Positions 1 to 11,400 of a stretch of DNA of 64,000 bases are shown here, one piece after another. Made by a program: the position numbers and the translations under genes. The notes below the pieces were generated by a model, which did not search any database, had not been told where the DNA came from, and saw only the letters and a program-made list of their open reading frames with translations. The DNA comes from Rhyzopertha dominica. Lineage: Eukaryota > Arthropoda > Insecta > Coleoptera > Bostrichidae. The first letter of the stretch is position 1. Every line of letters begins with the position of its first letter. The DNA lies in contig QCXZ01000138.1 in assembly GCA_025024175.1 (NCBI GenBank), forward strand, positions 47,835,092 through 47,899,091. Direction: 5' to 3'.

Positions 1-59
1 AAACTTTAATGTACAGACACTTTCAAATAAAATTTATAATATAATGTCATACCAAATGA

Positions 60-1365
60 AAGACATTCAGACATAATTTGTGTCACCGAACATTGGATGA
101 AAAGGCACAAACAAATAATATTAAAATGTAACAATATAGCATAAGTAATAGTTTCTGCAAAAGTCACTATATCTATGGATGACTCGAGCTACAGGGAAAA
201 CAACAAAAATCGAAGAAGTGACGAAATTGTCATTGAAATCACAACTAATGAAGTCAATTCGAAAAAAAAGTATCATCATAGTGGTATACACAGGTGTAAT
301 AAATATGGCAGAAAAATACCCTAACAAGGTAGTACAATGTGAGGTTATAATGTTAACTTTCTGCTTTATTTAAAAGAAAAAGGAAAATTAATCAAATTAA
401 TAGAATCCTTTGATATGAAAATATTAATGATGAAACCATCAAGAATCGCAAAAACAACAATATCAGGCATTGAGAACATATTCACAAAAAAATAAATTTA
501 TTGAACATGAAAAACTAACTGCAAATCTTCACACGGGAGACCATTTATCACAACAGATGAAATTTCAAGACGACATTATAACATAAGGTAAAAAAAATAA
601 GGTTAAGTACAGGCAAATAAACGAAGAAGCAGTTGGATGCATGATAAACAAATTGAATTAAGTCAACTAGGACTCGATTTTAAGAGGACAAGTTACAGAA
701 TCTATTCATTGTTGCATGAAATAGTTCAACAAACACATGAAGAGTGTTGTCCTGTTAAAGAAAAACAAGTGAAAAACACCACCAGAAATCTACACTACAT
801 CACTAAGGAACAAATGGTAATGAAAAACAGAGTTGAAGCTTTGAACACAATAGCAATAGTTCGAAGGGATAGGGAATCAACAAAAGCTTATAAATTANAC
901 AAAAATGTATATCAATGAAAACTAAAAAAAAAACAAAAATGAAGAATATGTTAACATGGCAGATAATAAACGAAAAGCGATTTGGAAATTAATACCTAAA
1001 GAAGATAAACGGAACAAATATTTTAATACTGCGGACTGCATACTAACAGCGGAAGAAATGAACAGCCTTTTTAGCTCCATAGGAGAGGAAACAGCAAAGC
1101 AAGTGACACAAACTAGAATAAATCTAAAATAGATGTTATAAGCTAAGCCCAATCAAGACAATTCATGTTATTTCTGTGACGTCACTGAAAATTGGATTAT
1201 TGATATAATCTATGAAATAAAAAGCAAAAACTGTGAAGACATACTTGGCATTTTAACACAAATCTTAAAAGAAATATCACTTTGTTGATAAATAAGTTCT
1301 TTGCTAAAGGAGTCTTTCCAAAAGAAGTAAAGGTAGCGAAGAAGTACGCATTTCGACCCAACGAG
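60..1365 (+). mobile_element. Decayed LINE, endonuclease to N-terminal RT part
   Basis: Broken reading frames on the + strand keep the order of a non-LTR retrotransposon ORF2. At 69-101 there is an endonuclease-type motif DIICVTEHWM. At about 270-300 there is IIIVVY, matching the usual IIGVYRPP block. At about 435-490 SRIAKTTISGIENIFT matches the endonuclease C-terminal block TRIT..T.IDNIFTN. A GDHLSQQ block near 537 fits the SDHKAQ region, and 637-918 reads as the linker between endonuclease and RT. LTAEEMNSLFSSIGEE (about 1045-1090) and LLINKFFAKGVFPKEVKVAK (about 1282-1342) lead into the RT. Stops and frameshifts make it inactive. It resembles the CR1/Jockey group, but the clade is not resolved. 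The natural continuation is found inverted just downstream. Confidence 0.82.
1341..1365 (+). repeat. Left arm, 25-bp inverted repeat at inversion edge
   Basis: This 25-base stretch is the exact reverse complement of 1955-1979. In the + frame it encodes KYAFRPNE directly after KVAK, the expected position in the RT. Homology between the arms stops at both outer edges. Confidence 0.9.
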
Positions 1366-1954
1366 AGCGTTTTATCTTTATTTGTTTTTAATTTGTACAC
1401 TGGAACCAAGAAAAGAATAGTTATTGTTTTCGTTTCTGCGTATTTTAATGTCGTTTAAACAGCTAAGAATGATGTATCGTTAGTATCTACATTGTGAGCG
1501 AGATCATTTACATAAAGTGATAAAGTGATAAAGTGGATTGGTTCTACCACCGACCCTTGAGAACTCCAATGATCGAGTGGACTTGAAATTTGGTTTTTCC
1601 ATTACCACTTGCGTTTGTAAGCAGCTGGCCAGCAAAACATTTGCACAGCCTCGTATTCTGTACAATTGAGTTTTTGTGAAAGTGTGTTATGTGCAACTTA
1701 TGCTATACTCAAGTCCCATAATATTAACTGCATCGTTTGATTATTGTGCAAGGCTGTCTTTGTAGCTTCCATCATTTGTAGTAGAACTGTTATTGTCGAA
1801 TTATACTTTCTACATATCCATGCCGATTGTTCTTGTGTATAAGGTCTTTATAAAAAAATATCCATTAGACTCCTCTTAATTGCTTTTTTTGTAGATTTTA
1901 GATATTACTGGTAAGATGGATACTGGTCGATGATTTTATGAATTTTATACCAAT

Positions 1955-1979
1955 TCGTTGGGTCGAAATGCGTACTTCT
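1955..1979 (-). repeat. Right arm, 25-bp inverted repeat at inversion edge
   Basis: Exact reverse complement of 1341-1365. On the minus strand it reads KYAFRPNE and runs on naturally into the RPVSILP block, so both arms carry the same piece of the RT. Confidence 0.9.
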
Positions 1980-2110
1980 GTACAGCAAAATTTCTTGGAA
2001 TATATAGAAGGATGAAAAAATTGTGTGTGAAAAGACAGAGTTGTCACATATAGGATTTTTTATTCTACAAGAAGCTAAAAATACTCGCATTGTCATCGGT
2101 ATGAAACGTG
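1980..2110 (+). mobile_element. LINE RT thumb-side remnant after the inverted block
   Basis: From 1988 the + strand reads KFLGIY followed by charged residues and an HIGFF-like stretch, resembling the KFLGIYLDEKL..W..HI block that follows the RT palm in CR1/Jockey-group LINEs. It has the same orientation as 60-1340, so the order A, inverted B, C is consistent with one element. The match is short and decayed. The minus strand here can also be read as YIPRNFAV, a weaker fit. Confidence 0.45.
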
Positions 2111-2299
2111 CACGTGAACGCTGAAAAATCTGCAAGAACTGAAGATCGTCGCAAGACAGATACATGCCATAAAATAAATCTTTTGGTACCTTTTCAATAA
2201 GTTTGTTATTGTTACTTTGTTATATTTTCCGAAAACGGAAATCGCGTTGCAGTAAACGTAGCATTTCATCTGATGATTCATTATTGGAAACCCAAATTT

Positions 2300-3261
2300 C
2301 TATTAATATCGCAAAGGAAACGAGTGGTATAAATTATACAAAGATAGTCATCGANATTGACCATATTATTTATTGTTAACTGTTGAATCTATGTGTAAAT
2401 ACCAGGGTATAACAAACACAGTAGTGGTATATGACGAAGCCTATGGAAACAAGTGTTGTTCAAATGCATTTACATGCATGGGATTACAAACAACTTTATT
2501 TCTCCACGGAACCACCTACATCATCTTTTAGTCAATTTCAGGGCGTCAAATTTACAGTCATTACATTCAAATTAAGAAACACGCGCACTTGAAGAGTTCA
2601 AATATTGATTACCGCTTTAAAGTAGAAAGGTGTTGTGGATTTCCTGAAATACTTTGTTTCTGTAACAATCAAAACTAGCAATTGTAATGACAAATCTTGC
2701 TGAAAAGCTTTTAATATAAAACGCTCTTATATTGAGAAAGTCAAAAACATATAGCACAACAACTTTTGTTAAGAATTATATTTCATCGTCGTCAGGGTAT
2801 GCTGCAAATTATAGCACATAACAAGTTATAACACATTAGATTATACATATGCAGTCTGTATTTGTGCAGCACTGCCGTATGCCATGTAGCGCTTTTGCCA
2901 TTAGTTAATAAAAGCAACCCCCACTACTCCATGTTACGCCGAAATTGATACCTCACTCTCTAACATTGATCCACTTTTTCTAGATCAATGATAACGATCG
3001 AATGTGATCTGCTGCCAGAAGCAATAATCCCTTACTATTAAAAAAAAATGCCGAATCTTTCTATGCTTATCCTTCCATCTAGAAACTTCTAGATTCCGAA
3101 ATCGAAACTGCTCGTCAATAAGAATCGTCGTGTATATAACATCGGTACAGTAGGTTGATGAACCTGGAAGGACAAGGTCGCTCTTAGGGTTATATACCTG
3201 TAGTTCAAGGGTTAGGAGTCATAAATATTTAAATCTGGCGTCTTAGGACCGCAATTATTGC
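2300..3261. other. No recognisable gene
   Basis: AT-rich, with stops in all frames and no motif I could assign. It ends at the assembly gap. Confidence 0.6.
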
Positions 3262-3361
3262 NNNNNNNNNNNNNNNNNNNNNNNNNNNNNNNNNNNNNNN
3301 NNNNNNNNNNNNNNNNNNNNNNNNNNNNNNNNNNNNNNNNNNNNNNNNNNNNNNNNNNNNN
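3262..3361. other. Assembly gap (100 N)
   Basis: A run of exactly 100 N, the usual placeholder for a gap of unknown size. An open stretch on the minus strand that appears to cross it is an artefact of N translation. Confidence 0.99.
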
Positions 3362-5230
3362 AATATATACTATATGGTGTGTTCTCCTATTCCATGATTT
3401 TTTTATGTAAACATAAAATCTGATTAAATCATTAAATAGCAGGTCTTTTCGACCATGGTAAAGCCAGCTATGGTTTTCATTACAAAAATGCAAGTTTGCA
3501 CTAAAAGAATTTTTGAGTGTGTTNCTGGGAGCGTATAGAATTGCAAAAAGTAATGGGTAACAATAATGTAGGTAACTACTATACGGACTGGTGCTACCTG
3601 GCTTTTATTACCCTGATCCTTGGGCCAAATAAACTGACATAACGACACACATTCGTAATACTCAAAGTATATAAATATTTGACGCCGCTCAAAAGATTTG
3701 CAGTATTTCGTCCTTTCGGGGATAATCATTGACAATGTATTAAAAGTTTCTCGGAAGACAATAATTATTTCAGTTAGAAAAGGGTTGTAAAGATAAGGTA
3801 TACCTACACTGTAGACAAGTAATAGCAATAACAGTAAACATTGAATAATTGATAACTATATAAAACTTATCGGTAAAAACGCTGTAAAAATGGCACTGAC
3901 GTTTCGGTCACACCTGTAATCTATATCAAAGTTTACGCTAGAAAAATCCGTACGACACAGTCAGACAATTTTTTGCAACATTTTTACAAATAGTACAACT
4001 TCGTCAATTAGGTGTTTTTTATGAAATAGCTAGGACTATTGCACACTCTCGTGTCACTAGGTACAAACATGAAATTGTTTTCACAACATCTTGCATTCTA
4101 TGTAAACATAAAAGTATTAGCGTAAAGGTAATCAAATCCTCAAATTTTAAATTATTTGCTTAAACATTAAATTCTTGCTAGACGACGTATTATCAACGTT
4201 CTTTGTTTTTAACTTTTATTATCAATTTAAAGCGCCTTATTCTTCGTATAGCAACCAAATGTTGCAATGTATTTAAGGGTGAAGTGCAATAAATCTTATC
4301 ATTCACCAATGAGAGAACGTCTCGGGTCAAGTTCTTTGCAGTACTCTCAGGATAGGACGAAATCTAGTTTACGACAAGCAATTAGGTATTACTAAGGGCG
4401 TTTACCAGTAGGGGCGTGCAATTATGCATTTTTCTTATGTTTTTAGGATTTAACTCCAACAATACTTTATATACAAAATTGAATTTATGTCTACACATTC
4501 TTGTGTTCAATTCCAGGGGCACTGCGTTTTATTATTTCCAAAATTCTATTGATGAACCGAAATATACGCATATTACGCAAATGCTAAAACAAAAGCTTTT
4601 TAGCAAAAATTTTACGGAAAAATTAAAAATACGCAATGCAATGCCCTAGAGATTTGTATACAGAACAACGTATCATAAAAGTACTAGAGCAGAGACTTTA
4701 AAATTGGCTTTTCTGGACGTAAAATCGTTTTACATGTAATAGCAGGGGCAGGAGCGGGCTACCCTACACCCTTAAGTAATGTATTTTTGGAGGTATAAGG
4801 CCATGCTGCCTCGTAACAGTACCATGCTGTGATGGAAAACATGACTTAGGAACGTTTCATCGTAGATCCATGCATTTTATCTGTACGTTTATAATATTTT
4901 ATTTTTGTTTTTGTCTTTTTTTTAATTGGAACTATTTTGGCATACTAACTTATCAGAAAAACTCCAGAAGTAAACCAATTGTTTATGAGACCATTATAAA
5001 TGGATTCACTATATATTCAGGGAATTTAAGTACCAAAGAATATAGAGATCAAAAATATCACAAATTTCGAATTATTTAGGTTACGAATAACATTTTTGAT
5101 TTTGTCTTGTATTGCTGGATCTAAAAAATGATTGCCTATTTAAACTAATCTATTGATTAATTTCCTTTTTACCAAAAATAATCTGATTTGACTTGTGCAA
5201 AATGTCCCGCATTGTTAACACGAATAAAGT
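3362..5230. other. Unassigned; one 134-codon minus-strand ORF
   Basis: The only long open stretch is 3424-3828 (-), 134 codons, hydrophobic and aromatic-rich, containing one ambiguous base. I do not recognise a family and it has no flanking splice signals I trust. At 4515-4651 there is a short TIR-like structure described under findings. The rest shows nothing. Confidence 0.4.
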
Positions 5231-5254
5231 ATTTATTTATTTCTCCGTTTCAGC

Positions 5255-5681
5255 GCAACCCACAACGCAAACATAACGCTTTATACAGAGGGATCGCTAT
5301 TGATGAGCCTCTTCGAAAAGCAAGCACACGCTGACAACCCGGTAACATACAAATTAATAGAACAGCGAAACAAGCTGTTTGTTTCAGCTTTTTCGGGTAG
5401 TTCATATGTTGTATTTAGTACGACACACGCTGTTCTATGTAGGTCCACGGGATGAAGCAAAAAGTTACAGTTATAAGTTGAGTATCCGAAAACGTGGAAA
5501 CAGAAGTTACCAACCCATTGAGTACAGGCATTTCTGTCAATCGCTGCAGGACAACTGTTTGATGAAGCAAGATTTGGAGAATAGCATCCACATTTACTAC
5601 CAGGAAGTAAAAAACTATTTCCAGCCAAACGGAGTGGAGTTTAAGATAACTATTTATTTTACGAGAAACGATGTAGAATAG
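5255..5681 (+). CDS. Terminal exon, SINA/SIAH-like C-terminal domain
   Basis: A pyrimidine-rich acceptor (5233-5254, ending CGTTTCAG) is followed by an open frame beginning ATHNANITLYTEGSLL, then FEKQAHADNPVTYKL and NKLFVSAFS. At about 5440 the frame shifts by one and continues as FYVGPRDEAKSYSYKLSI, ending NGVEFKITIYFTRNDVE and a TAG at 5679-5681. The pattern VGP.DEA..Y.YKL followed by a terminal EFKITI strand is that of the TRAF-like substrate-binding domain of SINA/SIAH-type E3 ubiquitin ligases, of which insects have many divergent copies. The RING and zinc-finger exons are not seen, so they would lie upstream, possibly across the gap. The frameshift is either an assembly error or a sign of a pseudogene. 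The family call is from motif pattern only. Confidence 0.6.
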
Positions 5682-5789
5682 ATAATTACTTGTAATTTAT
5701 ATTACTATTGGTATATTGTTGTATGTCCTACAAAGGGTCTTATTTATTTTTGTATGTTTGAGAATATATTAGAAAAAAATATATTTGGC

Positions 5790-5835
5790 TTTTACACTTT
5801 TCTCCCGTCTTGTTTTACACTTTTCTCCCGTCTTG
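5790..5835. repeat. Perfect 23-bp tandem duplication
   Basis: The unit TTTTACACTTTTCTCCCGTC plus TTG occurs twice back to back (5790-5812, 5813-5835) without a mismatch, so it is recent or under constraint. It lies about 110 bp past the stop of the SINA-like exon, probably in its 3' UTR or flank. Confidence 0.95.
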
Positions 5836-5839
5836 TTAT

Positions 5840-7865
5840 TATTACACATCAATATTTAATTTACGTCATGAGTATATATCTTGAAAACAGTCATAATTAA
5901 TTCCACACAATGTATATATGTACACAAAGAAATCGAAATAATATTCCTTTTAAAAAAAATAATCAAATTCTGATTATAGGTACATCGCAATAAAGTTTTA
6001 TTGGCAATTTTCAATTATGTTTTTAAAAAGCTGAATATTTTCAAATCAAAATCAAAACGTGGAAAGATGATACCAACGAAATTCCCTTCAACATGCAATT
6101 CTCTATAATATTAGCCAACAACATCTTATATTTTTATGAACAGAACGACTTCTTTATTTTTAATCCACCAGAAGAATAATCTAAAGCTCCTCCATTTTGA
6201 TTATGTATGTTTGGGTTTATCCGAGAAAGTTTACGAGATAAGTATTTGCAATGTTTCTTTTTATGGGATTTTTTTCTATTTCCTTGACAAATGGATAACG
6301 CAATTAAACAGCAAATGGAACAACACATAATCAGGAATCAACAATGCTAATGTACGAAAATAAAAAAACTGCAGTCGGTAATAATAATAACTCGAGGCAT
6401 ACAAGAAGAATTAAGGACTAAATTAAACGTTCAAAGACTAAACACACGCCATTTTTAATAAATAGCTTCACAAAAAATCAATTAAGACGCCTTTTGCTGT
6501 TTGCCTTACTGTAAAAACAGCTGTTGATGCCTACTTTGTATATTGCGAAGAGTTTAACATGCAAAAGCAATAGGAAACCACCAAAAAGTTTCTCAAGTTG
6601 AATTATTCATATTAATAAAGTTTTCTTCAAATTGTAATATATAATTTGCTAGTAATATAGAAAGTCAATATTTAATTAATTAATACAACCATTTTATTTA
6701 TTCAAATCACGATTTCATTTTTAAAATTGCAAACTGACTTCTTGCTTTATTACCCTTTTGTCCTATACACATTTATAATTAAATTTATCAGGTAAAAATA
6801 ATTTATTATGCTTTATAAACAGATGACCTTAACATTATTGTCATTTCTAACAAAATAATGTTTTTATATACAGCAGGAAGATTAATTTTGGGTCAATTAA
6901 GATATAGTAATCTTTTTAAAAATATAACTAATGGCATTTATTTAAAATTTTCAAGTTTGTTTTTACATATTTACGACATAAACCAAAGTTGGATCGATTC
7001 TAAAGGCTAAGAAAAGTTTTTTCAATTACTACGTATAAGCAGGTAAACGGCTTTTGGGACTAGAGGTTTGGGATAATCTGGACAAAACCTTAAGTATCGA
7101 AGCTACCCCTGGCTAAGAAATTTATTATTTCAAGGAAGGGTAAAATATCTTTTGGGAAAATGACCATCGTATGCTAATGTAATGAGGACTTTATCAGGGA
7201 CGAAGATCTCAAATATTCCCACTGAGGTATTTAGCTATTGAACAGTCCACTTCGAGTAAAGAGCGTGGTAGATCTGTTACTGTTGAGTGTGAAGTATAAC
7301 AGCTCGTTTTAAACTATTTTTAAAGTCTTTGTTAACGTAATAAAATGGATTAATTGTTTTTTCAAATTATTCAGAAATCTATCCTTCACAAATGGGTAAC
7401 AAAGAAACGTCAGGCCATCAAAAATTATTTAAGATAACAGTAATAGTAATTTATTGCCCAACGAATATTTACATACACAATTACAGGATAATTGCTACAA
7501 CAAAAGAAATAATTAAGCGAATAACAGTGTAAAATAAAAAATGCCAACTTTTTAGACGGAAGTAATCAATACAGAATACGGCCCAACAACACAGTAACAA
7601 TTCCGTACAGCTTAAACTAAATCCTGTATACTAAAAGAACAAATAACACATGTTTCGCTACTATATTAAAGCTAAACGAATATATTACAGACAATATCAA
7701 TAAATTAGTTCTAGCACTCGAGCATCGACACTCCGAAGCATTTCTTTGAAATCGCCCGAAGAGGTCTATGTAAATATAATAATAATGCGACTACTCTACC
7801 GCACAGTATTCCACCACCTGTGATCGAATCAGAGAAAAGTAGACCTTTAAGACAATGCTCATTAT
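5840..7865. other. No recognisable gene
   Basis: AT-rich, short chance ORFs only (for example 6134-6330 open on both strands). I see no transposon or exon signature. Confidence 0.6.
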
Positions 7866-7869
7866 TAAA

Positions 7870-8465
7870 TGATATTGTGCTTCAAATAAGGAATTCAAGC
7901 ATACGATATGCCCACGAATACACACTAATAATATGAGAAGAATGTGATAAATCAAACTTAACTAGATCTTTGCAATTGGTTATATTTATAAGCACTAAGT
8001 CATTAATTTTATATGAAAATGCAATAGCATTTTTTGGAGGGTATACGTCATAGTTTTGTATTTTGGCAATGTTCAAGCTCAAGAATATTTTTTTTAGATA
8101 ATCAGTAAACATTAGATGTTCAGAATGGTCAATAAATAATACAAAGATAAGGGGTCCCAAATTAGATCCTTGTGAGACTCTGGAAGTTGAAGTAAAATAC
8201 AGGATTTATATACAATATATGTAACAGTATGTTGTCTGTTCTTCCAATAGGACTCTAGTAAACACAGCACTGGCCCCAACGCTTAAGCTGAATGTCTGAC
8301 TCAATCCTGTCAAATACTTTTGAAAATTTTGTGTAAATAATGTCCACTTTATAGCACTTATCCAGAATTTTGCATGCAAAGTGAGTAAACTCTGTCGGGG
8401 AAAATATAACCAGATATTGAAGCCGAAGTAAAAATGAAAAGGTGTTGAATTGTTTGTCCAAAAAA
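7870..8465 (-). mobile_element. LINE RT relic (TDFSKAFD type)
   Basis: On the minus strand 8255-8461 reads TEFTHFACKILDK and then VDIIYTKFSKVFDRI, matching the VDVIYTDFSKAFD block. After a frameshift, SRVSQGSNLGPLIFVLFI (about 8113-8180) is the GVPQGS..GPLLF..FIND block. 7882-8100 keeps the region after the palm, ending KIND..L..ITNCKDLVKFDL and a YRMLEFLI end, matching KDLGV.FD....HI......LGF. The YADD-type catalytic segment is largely deleted. Non-autonomous and truncated at both ends. Confidence 0.82.
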
Positions 8466-8479
8466 ACTGAAGTTCTGAA

Positions 8480-11400
8480 AAATTACAATACCAACAAAAC
8501 TAATTTAATTTTGTCAATGTTTTTCGGTTTTCTACTACGACGTAGGCTGCTACGGACGGTAAGTAAAGAGTCCTGCATTACCTCAAATGATTGCTCGGTC
8601 ATTTCGTGAAAATTGGTGTACGTCATCTAGCGGAGGCTTTACAAACTACGATCGGTAAGTACAGAAAAAACTAAGCGAAAAAGAGTTCAGTGAGATAAAA
8701 TTACTTAAATTATTTGTTATATTCATTTTAGCACAATCTTACAGGTAAACTATTTTTTCTACGATGTATTTAAGATAAACATATGTCAATATCAAATATA
8801 GCGCCACTTTGGCTTTTTCATAAAAGATAATAAATTAGGAGTTTCTTCAATTCCACGCAATCTATAAAAAAGTGTTTATTTATTGCTTTGGAGCATATAT
8901 AAAAATGCGGTTTACTCGATTCTACGTAGCAATGCAGTTTGGTCCGCCAAACCCCCAGCCGTCCGTCATACCGCTGTCGTTTCAGCAGCGGAGTTTTTTG
9001 GCACGCCGCCGTGCTTCTTTGCGTGATATATAGTTGATATCATCATGAATGCAGAAGATTTAATCCCGGCCCCTTGATTTATTGTATAAAATTTATGCTG
9101 AGAATTGCGAATTCCTCAGGGGAGTCTGGCGCTGTTGANTTTCAGTAGGTGGGAAATCGTCTGGAATGTAAATGAAGCCATAGCTGTTGAGATATTAATA
9201 CGGGTGTATTAATTCATTCCGTTTGAGGCTTCTTCGGTTTCAAGCCAATGTGATTAATGCATTTCGTGTCCGGGGAAAACGGCCCAAGGCTAAAGAAAGA
9301 GAAAGCTTCGCCTCTAAGGAACGTACTTTTATTACGTTATTAATTTATGCGGGAAATGTAGGTCATTACCAAATCTAAGATGGAAGAGACCGCCCACATT
9401 AATATAAGTACAGATAACTTGGCTTCTGTGGTTGGCAAAATAACCCGTTGCATTTAGTAGGTATCACCCTTGAGGGTCCTCCTTTGGAAATAGATATTAT
9501 TTACTTCTCAGTTCATTTAGGTCGTTTCATCGAAATTAGGGTTTCATGGTCAATGATATTTCAACAATATTTTCTGGGAGTTCCTTTGACAATTTTTTGA
9601 TGAATTATACGTCTCTCCTGCGTTGCTAGTCATGTTTAATAAAAGGCTATGAACACTTTGCACTAATCTTTTAGAGCAGTAAACCGTCAAGTAAACCACA
9701 TTCTGCCATCTCAGAAATGAAGTTCTCCTCGTTTTGTTTTGGTTCTGTGCAAAAAATTTTTTACAATTTTTATGATCACCAAATGCATGCCTTGGCCAAC
9801 TTTCAATGTCTCTAGATAATCCTACCGATTACTCATCAAATGAAATATCCTCCGTTTTCCTGAAATTTAGGGCTTTCTTTCTGTGCTCTGCAATAGGTTT
9901 GTTCTGTGCCTTTGCACAATTGATGCAAAATTTATTTCGCTCACCTATGTATAGCAATTTTCCTGTTTAATCCCCCAAAAGTACTCTTTCCACGTGTCTT
10001 TTCAAAACTAAAACCTTTTCCCTAGTGATAAAAACAAAAGTTTCAGGAAGGGACAATAAATACCGATAATTTACAAGCACAATGGCCCATCTGCAAATTA
10101 TAATGGGATTACAACAAGGGTACATCTGCATAGTTTACGAGCGCGAAGCTCCGCCCCGCAAAGCATTAAAGGTTAACTCCCTCGGTGCTAAAATTCTTCA
10201 AATTTGATGCAACAAAAATTCATTATTTTTGCTGCGATAAAGGAAAGGAACAAAAAAAAATAAATTTTCTCTGGTGCTCTCGTCTTATTTTTGTTGTTTT
10301 AATCTTTATTTTTCTTCTCGCACCCTTTTATTATTTTTCGACAAAGGTCAGGTCAGGTCAGCTCCCAGATAAAAAATCTCAAATCGATATGATGAAAAAT
10401 ACGGATTTTATCCTGCATAAATCATGCAGAGTAGTACGAATAAACAGCCTTAAATGCTGATTAATGTATACAGAATATTTCTGGTTAGTGTGTACGCGAA
10501 CATAAATATGGACGTTAATATTTACTAATTCAAATATGAATAACTAATATTTTTAATGGAACGCCATATTTTTTCTCGCATCACTATTGGGTTTTATTTT
10601 TTTCTGGTGTGAGGGCGCAAATGCCTTCCATGGTTTAGCGCTGTATTTTTCACATAAGAACCGCTTTGCAATAGGTCACAGAAATTCATTGTGGTGAGTT
10701 TGCTGTTCTCAAATTATACGTTTCAAAAGGTATAAGTATTACAAATAGAACCATCGAATTTGACGAAATGCAAAATCCGGTTGTTTTTTGGAATTTGCAG
10801 ATATGGATCTATAAGGAAAATTTACATAAAACGAGTGTAATTTTAAAAGTAGGTATATTATTTGAGAGGAGCACATCGCTGAAATAAATCCCTCTTCAGA
10901 TCCACGACTATTATATCATAACAAAAAACCTGTCGTTTTCACACCGTAAACTCAAACTGAGCAACAATTGCCATATAACTTTAGACATTTGGTTCGGTAT
11001 CGAATTTCGGCTGTCAATATGTTTGCAGAAGTTAGTTTATGCGCGCCACTCAATCAGACATGTACCCTTTACTTAGCACAGTGTTTGTGTCAATGTTCCA
11101 TTAGCATTCGACGATAACGCTAATTATTGATGCTCCTCCCTTTAACACCCGCTGAAAGCCATAAACCATTTCGGGCTTGTCGCTGTGTTTATCTGCAAAC
11201 ACAACGGGCCAGGATATTAAGTTTTATGTGACACTCTGAGTCGCATTTTCATGACGAGCTAAATGCGGAATGCCGTGCGACCATGCACTGCCATAGCCAG
11301 GGCATGGGTTAACGAGATTACGTGCATTAATGGAGATGGGGACGAATTCAAAGCGAAGTAATGGAAGTGACTAAATTATTTACATAGCACTCGGTTGTAT

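Larger units (their letters stand above)
1341..1979 (-). mobile_element. Inverted RT core of the same LINE
   Basis: Read on the minus strand this block carries, in order, RPVSILPVISKIY (1891-1930), a damaged GVPQGSVVGP (1538-1568), YVNDLAHN (about 1485-1515), a broken form of the ADDTTL catalytic region (1438-1467) and KLKTNKDKT (1366-1400). That is the RT core expected immediately after the + strand part that ends at 1340. The block is bounded by a 25-bp perfect inverted repeat. The simplest reading is one LINE copy in which this segment was inverted after insertion. Two independent head-to-head insertions remain possible. Confidence 0.75.

Noticed and set aside
3212..3493. Minus-strand ORF across the assembly gap
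   Set aside because: Its apparent openness comes from 100 Ns.
5300..5325. TTGATGAG...CGAAA resembling a hammerhead core
   Set aside because: The first core base is wrong, no stems form, and the site is inside the SINA-like exon.
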